This document shows, one piece after another, positions 8,381 through 14,749 of a stretch of 15,807 nucleotides of DNA (position 1 is its first letter; every line of letters starts with the position of its first letter). Source of the DNA: Ignavibacteria bacterium UBA5771 (GTDB lineage: Bacteria; Bacteroidota; Ignavibacteria; Kapaibacteriales; UBA2268). The notes under the pieces are model-generated. The model worked only from the letters and a program-made list of their open reading frames with translations, ran no database searches and was not told the origin of the DNA. The position numbers were made by a program, and so were the translations under genes. The DNA lies in contig DIEP01000053.1 of NCBI GenBank assembly GCA_002418685.1, positions 1-15,807 of the forward strand, given 5' to 3'.

Positions 8381-9186
8381 ATTCCGATTTATTTAGCTTA
8401 AAAGGTAAAGTAGCCATCGTTACAGGTGGGACAGGTTTACTTGGTAAAGAACATTGCAAAGCATTGGCAAGTACAGGTGCAAATGTTGTGGTATTGGATT
8501 TGAACCAAGAATTATGTGCAAAATTTGCAAAAACGCTTCCGACTCAATCTATGGGTCTTGCAGCAGACATTACACATCCTGAAAACTTAAATAATGCAAA
8601 AGAAAAAATTATTGAAGAATTTGGAAAAATCGACATTCTTGTAAATAATGCAGCTATCAATGATATGGTTGAAAGTCCAATTTCTATGTTTGAATCATCA
8701 AAATTTGAAAATTATCCGATTGAACTTTTCAGGAAAGTTATGGATATTAATGTCACAGGTGTTTTCCTTACTTCTCAGATATTTGGGCAAGAAATGTTGA
8801 AGCATAATTCGGGAAGTATAATCAATATCGCGTCGACTTATGGAATTGTTGCTCCTGACCAAAGTCTTTATAAGGATTCCGAAGGTAAACAGCAATTTTA
8901 TAAATCTCCGGTTTATCCAACTTCAAAGGGAGCGATAATTTCTTTTACTCGATTTTTGGCTGCATATTGGGGGAATCAGGGGATAAGGGTAAATTCATTG
9001 ACTCCAGGAGGAGTTGAAAATAATCAAGACGATACTTTTATAAAAAAATATTCTGAAAGAACTCCTCTTAAACGAATGGCACAAGCAAACGATTATTGGG
9101 GAGCGATTATCTATCTCGCGAGCGATGCTTCTTTGTATGTTACAGGATCTAATCTTGTAGTTGATGGTGGTTGGACAATTTGGTAA
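8377..9186 (+). CDS. Short-chain dehydrogenase/reductase, PtmA-like sugar oxidoreductase
   Basis: Classical SDR of 269 residues. It has the NAD(P)-binding glycine motif TGGTGLLG (16-23), Asp41 after the second strand (VVVLDLN), which usually favours NAD, NNAA (90-93), and the catalytic Ser153, Tyr180 and Lys184. LTPGGVENN (208-216) is the usual turn after the active site. The Ser-Tyr gap is 27 residues, against about 13 in most classical SDRs. The extra stretch (YGIVAPDQSLYKDSEGK, 155-171) resembles the flagellin-glycan oxidoreductases of the PtmA type, which I recall from memory and have not checked. It overlaps the aminotransferase by four bases, so the two are probably translated together. 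The likely job is oxidation or reduction of a sugar hydroxyl/ketone. The substrate is not known. Confidence 0.85.
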   Translation: MNSDLFSLKGKVAIVTGGTGLLGKEHCKALASTGANVVVLDLNQELCAKFAKTLPTQSMGLAADITHPENLNNAKEKIIEEFGKIDILVNNAAINDMVESPISMFESSKFENYPIELFRKVMDINVTGVFLTSQIFGQEMLKHNSGSIINIASTYGIVAPDQSLYKDSEGKQQFYKSPVYPTSKGAIISFTRFLAAYWGNQGIRVNSLTPGGVENNQDDTFIKKYSERTPLKRMAQANDYWGAIIYLASDASLYVTGSNLVVDGGWTIW

Positions 9187-9204
9187 ATTAAATAATTAAA
9201 AAAT

Positions 9205-10080
9205 ATGGAAAGATTAAGAAAAATTAAGAATCGATATGTTGGCGATGGTAATCCAACATTAATAATTGCAGAAATTGGGATTAATCATAATGGTTCTTTG
9301 GAGTTAGCAAAAAAACTTATTCAAGGAGCTTTTGAGGCTGGTGTTGATGTCGTAAAATTTCAAAAACGCACTCCTGAACTGTGCGTTCCGAAAGACCAAT
9401 GGGATCTTGAACGGGATACTCCTTGGGGACGCATTCCTTATATTGAGTATCGGCATAAAATTGAATTTGGCGAAAAAGAATATGATGAAATTGATGCATT
9501 TTGCAATAAACTTGGAATAATGTGGACAGCGTCAGCTTGGGATATTCCTTCAGTTGATTTTTTAGAACGTTATGATATTCCATTTCACAAAGCTCCCTCC
9601 GCAATGTTGACCGATATCGAATTGCTGAAAAGAATGCAAAATAACAATCACCCATTAATAATTTCAACGGGAATGAGCGAAATGGAACAAATTGAAAAAA
9701 CTGTAAGTGAATTAAATTATGGTAATTTGCTAATTGCACATTCGACTTCCACTTATCCTTGTAAGACTAATGAATTAAATTTGAAAGTAATACCAACACT
9801 TAGAAATAAGTATCCGGATATTCCAATAGGATATTCAGGGCATGAAACAGGGTTGGTACCTACATGGACGGCTGTTGCTTTGGGAGCGAATTTCATTGAA
9901 CGCCATATTACACTGGACAGAGCAATGTGGGGGACTGACCAATCTGCATCTGTTGAAGTGGAAGGATTTTCGCGATTAGTTCGTAATATTAGCGACATTG
10001 AACTTGCACTTGGTGATGGTGTGAAAAAAGTATACGATAGCGAAAAGCCATTTATCAATAAATTACGCAAAATTAAGTAA
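9205..10080 (+). CDS. NeuB-family ulosonic acid synthase lacking the SAF domain
   Basis: NeuB-family enzymes condense PEP with an aldose (for example N-acetylmannosamine) to give a 3-deoxy-2-ulosonic acid. This 291-residue protein covers the TIM-barrel catalytic domain: IAEIGINHNGSLELAKKLI (21-39), VVKFQKRTPE (49-58), FHKAPSA (127-133), LIISTGMS (151-158), AHSTSTYPC (178-186), IGYSGHETG (208-216) and IERHITLDRAMWGTDQSASV (231-250). His179 and His213 or His234 are candidates for the divalent-metal ligands. The protein stops at KLRKIK, where usual family members of about 340-350 residues continue into the SAF/antifreeze-like domain that helps hold the sugar substrate. No frame after the stop encodes such a domain. 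A DTPWGRIPYIEYRHKIEFG segment (71-89) marks a subgroup distinct from standard sialic acid synthases. It is the last gene of the operon. KDO8P or DAHP synthase is less likely given the NeuB motifs. Confidence 0.87.
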   Translation: MERLRKIKNRYVGDGNPTLIIAEIGINHNGSLELAKKLIQGAFEAGVDVVKFQKRTPELCVPKDQWDLERDTPWGRIPYIEYRHKIEFGEKEYDEIDAFCNKLGIMWTASAWDIPSVDFLERYDIPFHKAPSAMLTDIELLKRMQNNNHPLIISTGMSEMEQIEKTVSELNYGNLLIAHSTSTYPCKTNELNLKVIPTLRNKYPDIPIGYSGHETGLVPTWTAVALGANFIERHITLDRAMWGTDQSASVEVEGFSRLVRNISDIELALGDGVKKVYDSEKPFINKLRKIK

Positions 10081-10114
10081 GAATTGCGGGGAAATTATTT
10101 TTAGAAAGCGCAAA

Positions 10115-10248
10115 AAAAAGGCTGTCTCAAAAATCCCAAATTCATCATTCCGAACATAGTGAGGAATCCAGAAAATCTTATATGAATGATCTCTGGATTC
10201 TTCACTTTGCTCAGAATAACCGAAATGTGACTTATGAAAAGCCTCTTA
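10115..10248. repeat. MITE-like imperfect palindrome at a convergent gene junction
   Basis: The 188-base gap between the NeuB-like gene and the protease gene is filled mostly by one palindrome. The inner arms are 10145-10172 and 10192-10219, matching at 23 of 28 positions in inverted orientation around a 19-base loop. The outer ends also mirror each other (AGGCT at 10119-10123 with AGCCT at 10240-10244). The left end, AGGCTGTCTCAAAA, resembles insertion-sequence termini, and the inner arms resemble dispersed elements common in AT-rich bacterial genomes. Both points are from memory. It carries no ORF. Lying between convergent genes, it could act as a two-way transcription barrier. No clear target duplication is visible. 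Confidence 0.7.
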
Positions 10249-10268
10249 ATTATTAGTCAAAAAGTTAA

Positions 10269-13200
10269 TTACTTAATTGGATAAGTTGGATGCGTCTTTG
10301 GCGCTTGTTGCTTCGGATTTGTCTTCATTTCTTCAAAAATGACTTCGATTGCTTTATTGAGTTGTTCATCGGTGCCGCTCCATTCCAGCGCTGGATCGTT
10401 CTCAATTTCAATATCGGGACTCACACCTTCATCTTCAACAACCATCTTTCCATCAGCACTAAAGTTCCAGAATTCAGGTCTCATTAAATAGCTCCCATCA
10501 GTAAATGGTAGAGGTCCGCGGATACCAATAATTCCACCCCAAGTTCGCATTCCTATAACTTTGCCAAGTTTATATCGTTTGAACTGATAGGGAAATAAAT
10601 CACCGTCAGACATTGAGAGCTGATTTACAAGACATACTAATGGACCCGGCATAACAGCATCTGGAGTAGTTGAAACAATTTGTTGATTTCGAGCTTGCTC
10701 AGAAAATCCAATTTCACGACGGAGTCGTTCAATAATGAGCGATGAAACATTTCCACCGCCATTATACCTATCATCAATTATCAAACCTTCTTTTTGCAAT
10801 TGTGGATAGAAGTATTTAACAAATTCCAGCAATCCGTTATCAAATCCCATATCAGGAACGTGAATATAACCAATCCTGCCATTTGTTGCTTTCTCGACCT
10901 TACGGCGATTATCTTCGACCCAGTTCAAATAGACCAGTTTATCTTCTGATGCAATTGGTTTTACATAAATATCTCTTGCCCCATCCTTTGATGGTTTAGA
11001 GTTTACTAATAATTTAACAAACTGATCAGATTTATTTACTAGTAGTTTATTGGGTTGATTGACAGCAGTAGTTGGCTCATCATCGATTGCTAAAATATAA
11101 TCGCCGACTTTAACGTTTAAGCCTGGCTCGGTTAGCGGAGAACGAGTTTCCTTATCCCAATTTCTTCCTTCAAAAATTTTTGTGATTTTATAGAATCCTG
11201 TTGACTCATCAAGTTCATAACGAGCACCCAGCAAGCCAATCTTTTTAGGTTCGATTTTCGGCATATCACCGCCACCAACGTAACAATGTCCTGCATCTAA
11301 TTCGGAAATCATTTCGCCAATTAGTAGTGTAAGGTCATATCTATGATTAACAAAGGGGACCAATTTCCCATATCTTTCCCGCATTGCATTCCAGTCTAAT
11401 CCATTCATATTTGGGTTATAGAAGAAGTATTTCATTTGTCGCCATGCTTCATTAAATACTTGTTTCCACTCTGCGCGTCTATCCAAGAGAATTTCCATTT
11501 TGTCTAAATGAATCTTCCCATCTTTTAAATCAATCTTGGAATCAAGTTTGGTTATATAATAATCTCCTTTTTGATTTATTAATATATATTTACCGTCATT
11601 AGAAATTCTATAGCTTCCATATTTTCCAAGTTCATTCTCCTTTTTCTCTGTTAAATCAAACGAATATAGAGTTGGCGGCATACCATCCTTATAGCGTGTG
11701 TAATAAATTTTATTTTCAGATGCGAATAGATTATAATAATTTCCGTTATCGATTGGAAATTCAAAAATTCTATCTTGAATATTATCGAGATCGATTTTTA
11801 ACAGATTATCTTCGCTTGCTTTATCAGTTTTTGATTTTGTCTTCTTATTGTCAGGATTAGTGGAATCTATTTTTACAGGAGATTCACCATCATATTTTGC
11901 AAATGGGTTCATCACATCTTTTCTAAGTGCAATACCAAAAATTGTTTGCATATCGTTAAATAAGTAATTATATTCAAAGTTTCCAACCTTACCATCAAAA
12001 TTTCTATCAGATACAAAATATAAGTAGTTGCCTTTTGTATCCCAAATGGGTTGTCCATTCTGAAAAAATTCACTTGTAATTTGATATGATTTATTATCCC
12101 TCATTGAATATAAATAAATTACAGGGAAGCGGTTTTCTGCATTATCAGTATAAGTAATCCATTGACAATCGGGCGAAAATGAAAAATCGCGAATTTCCCA
12201 AGATTTGGAAGTTGCAATTATCTTAGTTTGCTTTGTTGCAATGTCGATTAAATACAAATTCATAAGTTTATCGGAATTCAGAATCATTTTGCTATCCGGG
12301 GACCAAAGCAATTCCCAGCGGTATGATTTCGCATCATTTGTCAATTGCGTTAAGCCCGTCCCATCAGGTTTGATAAGATATATTTCATCCTCACCTGATT
12401 TGTCTGAAATAAATGCTATCCATTTACCATCGGGAGACCAAGTGGCATTTCTGTTATGCACACCATTTGATTTTGTCAAATTTATGATATTTCCTTTTTC
12501 GCTTGGAACAACGAAAATATTGCCTCTTGCTGAAAATAAGCCAAATTTACCATCAGGCGAAATTTCATAACCTTCAATGTTATCCTTCACATTCACAATT
12601 TCAGAGCGAACTAATGGAAAATCTTCTGCAATTTGAACAGGTATTTTCTCATATTTTTCTGTATTTGTATTCAGTAAAAATATTTCTCCACCATTCGTAA
12701 AAGTTATATTATCATAACCAAGAGAGGGGAATTTAACGTCGTATTCTGTGAAATTGGTAACTTTATGAGTTTGCTTGGTATTTAAATCATACACAAACAC
12801 ATTCATTGTGCGGTCTCTATCTGATATAAAGAAAATTTTGTTACCTGTCCACATTGGAATTATATCCTGGGCAGGATTATCAGTTATTCGGGTAGTCTGC
12901 TTTGTTGCAAAATCATAAATCCAAATATCGTCTGCTTGACCACCATTATATCGTTTCCACATTCGGAATTCTCGGAAAATTCTATTGAATGCGAGCTTCT
13001 TTCCATCGGGGGATATTGATGAAAAACCTGCTCGTGGAAGTTCAACAATCTGTGGCAATCTACCAATTGTATCTACATAATAAAGATTTCCAACAAGTGA
13101 ATTCCAACTGTCTTGCCTACCTCTATATAGAATTCTTTTGCCATCTGCTGTCCATTGCATAATAATTTTATCAGGACCCATTCTCTCGGGAAGATTAGGG

Positions 13201-13529
13201 ATGTCAACGGCATAAGTTAATCGCTTTGGTTCACCACCAATGTTTGGGATTATATAAACATCAGAATTCCCATCATAATTCCCTGAGAAAGCAATTGTTT
13301 TGCTATCAGGAGAAAACCTTGGGAAAAGCTCCATTCCAGGTGATGTAGTAAGTCTTCGAGCAAGTCCACCTTGTATTGGAACGACGTATATATCACCTGC
13401 ATAAGTAAAGGTGATCTCTGTTTTTGATGAGTTCGGAAAGCTCATTAACTTGGTTTCTGTCTGCCCAAATGCAGAAAAAACGATAAAGAAGAACAATCCG
13501 AATGATGCTAATAAAATACATTTTTTCAA
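10269..13529 (-). CDS. Secreted tricorn protease homologue (S41-type peptidase with beta-propellers and PDZ)
   Basis: A 1086-residue peptidase of the tricorn family, exported because residues 1-22 form a signal peptide (basic start, hydrophobic core, SAFG-Q cleavage region). Residues about 25-660 hold repeated TolB/WD40-like propeller blades of the type SPDGKxIAF (for example 73-81, 173-181, 324-331, 365-373). They are followed by a helical core (about 690-745), a PDZ-like domain (about 760-860) and the serine peptidase domain (about 880-1045). The expected catalytic residues are visible: His748 in DAGHCYV, Ser974-Asp975 in LSMSDGD, and a Glu at 1032 or 1034 in VEDEGVSPDIE. It probably degrades peptides in the periplasm or outside the cell. 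The start is TTG at 13529, chosen because a GAGG site lies eight bases upstream and the signal peptide starts there. A Lys/Asp-rich insertion (about 548-580) interrupts the second propeller. Confidence 0.93.
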   Translation of the reverse strand: MKKCILLASFGLFFFIVFSAFGQTETKLMSFPNSSKTEITFTYAGDIYVVPIQGGLARRLTTSPGMELFPRFSPDSKTIAFSGNYDGNSDVYIIPNIGGEPKRLTYAVDIPNLPERMGPDKIIMQWTADGKRILYRGRQDSWNSLVGNLYYVDTIGRLPQIVELPRAGFSSISPDGKKLAFNRIFREFRMWKRYNGGQADDIWIYDFATKQTTRITDNPAQDIIPMWTGNKIFFISDRDRTMNVFVYDLNTKQTHKVTNFTEYDVKFPSLGYDNITFTNGGEIFLLNTNTEKYEKIPVQIAEDFPLVRSEIVNVKDNIEGYEISPDGKFGLFSARGNIFVVPSEKGNIINLTKSNGVHNRNATWSPDGKWIAFISDKSGEDEIYLIKPDGTGLTQLTNDAKSYRWELLWSPDSKMILNSDKLMNLYLIDIATKQTKIIATSKSWEIRDFSFSPDCQWITYTDNAENRFPVIYLYSMRDNKSYQITSEFFQNGQPIWDTKGNYLYFVSDRNFDGKVGNFEYNYLFNDMQTIFGIALRKDVMNPFAKYDGESPVKIDSTNPDNKKTKSKTDKASEDNLLKIDLDNIQDRIFEFPIDNGNYYNLFASENKIYYTRYKDGMPPTLYSFDLTEKKENELGKYGSYRISNDGKYILINQKGDYYITKLDSKIDLKDGKIHLDKMEILLDRRAEWKQVFNEAWRQMKYFFYNPNMNGLDWNAMRERYGKLVPFVNHRYDLTLLIGEMISELDAGHCYVGGGDMPKIEPKKIGLLGARYELDESTGFYKITKIFEGRNWDKETRSPLTEPGLNVKVGDYILAIDDEPTTAVNQPNKLLVNKSDQFVKLLVNSKPSKDGARDIYVKPIASEDKLVYLNWVEDNRRKVEKATNGRIGYIHVPDMGFDNGLLEFVKYFYPQLQKEGLIIDDRYNGGGNVSSLIIERLRREIGFSEQARNQQIVSTTPDAVMPGPLVCLVNQLSMSDGDLFPYQFKRYKLGKVIGMRTWGGIIGIRGPLPFTDGSYLMRPEFWNFSADGKMVVEDEGVSPDIEIENDPALEWSGTDEQLNKAIEVIFEEMKTNPKQQAPKTHPTYPIK

Positions 13530-13537
13530 TTTGCAAA

Positions 13538-13541
13538 CCTC
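13538..13541 (-). promoter_or_regulatory. Shine-Dalgarno GAGG that fixes the TTG start of the protease
   Basis: On the minus strand GAGG is followed by eight bases and then TTG (13529-13527). No ATG offers a better start before the signal peptide, so this site decides the unusual start codon. Confidence 0.65.
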
Positions 13542-13556
13542 GTTTTTATATTATTA

Positions 13557-13564
13557 CAAACTTA
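13557..13564 (-). promoter_or_regulatory. Candidate -7 promoter box for the protease gene
   Basis: TAAGTTTG on the minus strand fits the Bacteroidota -7 pattern TAnnTTTG exactly and lies 27 bases before the TTG start. No convincing TTG-type -33 element is found at the usual distance, so the call is weak. Confidence 0.35.
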
Positions 13565-13595
13565 ATTATTTTTGTGATTTTGATGTATTATTCTT

Positions 13596-13626
13596 TTGTA
13601 ATTTCAATTGTTCTTATTGGTATAAT
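13596..13626 (+). promoter_or_regulatory. Candidate promoter for the LytR_C gene
   Basis: TTGTAA (13596-13601), a 19-base spacer and a perfect TATAAT (13621-13626) lie about 50 bases before the gene start on the plus strand. The spacer is a little long for a sigma-70 promoter, and the region is AT-rich, so this is only a candidate. Confidence 0.3.
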
Positions 13627-13675
13627 ATTTGCTTTGTTAATATTGTTTTGAATTAAAAATTCGGTGGGGGAAAAA

Positions 13676-14167
13676 GTGTCTAATAATTTTGCAAAAATTA
13701 AAGATTATTATTTAAAACATAGTAGAAAGATAATTAAAATAGCTTTAAATGCTACTATTGTTCTTCTAATATTAGTTGTTGGAACAATGCTTGTTGCTTT
13801 TGCTGATGGTATTTTGAATTCGCCACATGTCAATTCGCAATTGAGCAATGAAGTTGAGAAAATCAACAATCAAGAAGTAATCCAAGTTAGTATATTGAAT
13901 TCCACAGTTATGACGGGCTTAGCAAATAAAGTTCGAACATATATGCAAATGCGAAATTTTGATGTTGTGGAAATTGGCAACTACTCTCAGCCATTAACTC
14001 GCACTATCGTAATTGACCGCTTAGGGGATAGTCTTTCCGCTCTGAAAGTTGCAAAATTGCTTGGTGTAGCTGATTCGCTTGTAATAACGCAAATTGATTC
14101 ATCATTATTCGTGCGAACTACGATTATCATCGGTCAAGATTATCCTAAATTAGCTCCCTTTAATTAA
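13676..14167 (+). CDS. Single-pass membrane protein with stand-alone LytR_C domain
   Basis: A 163-residue protein with a basic N-terminus, one hydrophobic helix (about 20-42, ATIVLLILVVGTMLVAFA) and a periplasmic LytR_C domain (about 68-156). That domain shows IQVSILNSTVMTGLANKVRT, FDVVEIGNYSQ, ALKVAKLLGV and the closing TTIIIGQDYP. LytR_C usually follows an LCP phosphotransferase domain in LytR-CpsA-Psr proteins. Here there is no LCP domain, so attachment of polymers to the wall by this protein is not expected. The function is unknown, perhaps envelope binding. Start choice: GTG at 13676 has a GGGGGA site four bases before it. An in-frame GTG at 13664 would add four residues but has no ribosome site. 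It is divergent from the protease gene (146-base gap) and ends at a repeat-rich convergent junction. Confidence 0.8.
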   Translation: MSNNFAKIKDYYLKHSRKIIKIALNATIVLLILVVGTMLVAFADGILNSPHVNSQLSNEVEKINNQEVIQVSILNSTVMTGLANKVRTYMQMRNFDVVEIGNYSQPLTRTIVIDRLGDSLSALKVAKLLGVADSLVITQIDSSLFVRTTIIIGQDYPKLAPFN

Positions 14168-14176
14168 TTTTAGCGG

Positions 14177-14249
14177 TCATTGCGAGCAATTATTCATGCG
14201 AAGCAATCTCATAAGGCTGAATGGGATTGCTTCACGTAGTTCGTAATGA
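14177..14249. repeat. REP-like palindrome with GAAGCAATC arms
   Basis: Inverted arms GAAGCAATCTCAT (14200-14212) and ATGGGATTGCTTC (14221-14233) differ at one pairing and enclose an eight-base loop. The outer parts TCATTGCGA (from 14177) and TCGTAATGA (to 14249) also pair, with a few extra bases in the left arm. The sequence is unlike the repeat at 10115-10248. Elements with TCATTGCGAG and AAGCAATCTC are, from memory, widespread dispersed repeats in several bacterial groups. It lies just after the LytR_C stop. Confidence 0.65.
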
Positions 14250-14311
14250 TAGGTTTGGACTTTTGACAGACCCTCCCGCGTCTTAATAGTGTGGAATAGT
14301 GGCGCAGCAGG

Positions 14312-14328
14312 GCAAGTTTAGAACTTGC
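14312..14328. repeat. Perfect 7-bp hairpin GCAAGTT/AACTTGC
   Basis: Perfect seven-base arms (14312-14318 and 14322-14328) surround a three-base loop, and outer GGG/CCC tracts can extend the stem with a bulge. No U-run follows on either strand, so it is not a classical terminator. The flanking text from 14258 (TTTTGACAGACCC, then a GC-richer stretch) is unlike the surrounding AT-rich DNA and may be part of a second dispersed element. Confidence 0.5.
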
Positions 14329-14345
14329 ACCCAAAACAAATTCTT

Positions 14346-14708
14346 TTAATTGCCAAATAATTCATTCAATTTTTCCTTTGCTAATTTTCTATGTTCTGGT
14401 TTGATATTTTTTGTTGCCAAAACAAACACCGCCATTATAATGCTTAAATCATCAGATAAACCAAGACCTGTAAAGAAATCAGGAATTGCATCGAATGGTA
14501 ATATAAAATAGGAAAGACCGCCGACAATTGCCAATTTAACATTTTGCGGAGTGTCTGAATCCTTGAAAACATAATAAAGCAATAGCACCTTTTCAATCAG
14601 TCCTTTTCCTGCCGAAAACAGCACTCTTCTTATTTTTGAAAATAACGACTTCTCAGAAATATTGTCCCGTTTGCTTTTTTCAAGTTCTGTATTATAAGTA
14701 TCTTGCAT
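14346..14708 (-). CDS. YkvA family protein (DUF1232)
   Basis: A 120-residue protein of the YkvA/DUF1232 family, whose function is not established. The core is diagnostic: SYFILPFDAIPDF (66-78) followed by GLGLSDDLSIIMAVFVLA (81-98), with the conserved Pro-Asp pairs and Asp86-Asp87. Two hydrophobic stretches (about 58-71 and 83-98) suggest membrane association. The N-terminal 50 residues are polar to basic and variable. The ATG at 14708 is supported by GAGAGGG at 14714-14720, five bases upstream, one of the strongest ribosome sites in the window. It lies 41 bases after the stop of the glycosyltransferase gene on the same strand and may share its transcript, but there is no evident functional link. 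Confidence 0.88.
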   Translation of the reverse strand: MQDTYNTELEKSKRDNISEKSLFSKIRRVLFSAGKGLIEKVLLLYYVFKDSDTPQNVKLAIVGGLSYFILPFDAIPDFFTGLGLSDDLSIIMAVFVLATKNIKPEHRKLAKEKLNELFGN

Positions 14709-14713
14709 TTAAA

Positions 14714-14720
14714 CCCTCTC
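14714..14720 (-). promoter_or_regulatory. Strong Shine-Dalgarno GAGAGGG for the DUF1232 gene
   Basis: On the minus strand GAGAGGG is followed by five bases and the ATG at 14708. It contrasts with the sugar operon, where most genes have no such site. Confidence 0.6.
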
Positions 14721-14749
14721 AATTTATTTTTAAATATTTTTGTTCCAAA

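Noticed and set aside
9317..9739. 140-codon minus-strand ORF inside the NeuB-like gene
   Set aside because: It is the antisense shadow of a strongly supported gene, with His/Gln/Leu-rich composition and no motif.
3439..10080. A standard sialic, pseudaminic or legionaminic acid operon
   Set aside because: The NeuB- and SpsF-like genes fit such a pathway, but no 2-epimerase, PseB/C/H/G or Leg-type dehydratase and acetyltransferase genes are present, and transketolase is not part of those routes.
10081..10145. Possible frameshifted SAF domain after the NeuB-like stop codon
   Set aside because: Reading the frames after 10080 gives short, stop-interrupted text with no SAF-like residues, so a simple frameshift does not restore the domain.
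10145..10219. CRISPR repeat or tRNA-like fold in the palindrome
   Set aside because: There is a single inverted pair with no direct repeats or spacers, and no cloverleaf with conserved T-loop bases.
12205..12570. 121-codon plus-strand ORF inside the protease gene
   Set aside because: It is antisense to conserved propeller repeats of the protease, and the repeated SGDQ/PSG text is the reverse reading of the SPDGK blades.
13411..13656. 81-codon plus-strand ORF across the start of the protease gene
   Set aside because: It lies mostly antisense to the signal-peptide region, is rich in Phe/Tyr/Asn/Cys as expected from AT-rich non-coding DNA, and has no recognisable domain.
14312..14328. Intrinsic terminator
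   Set aside because: The stem is good but short, and neither strand has a U-run directly after it.
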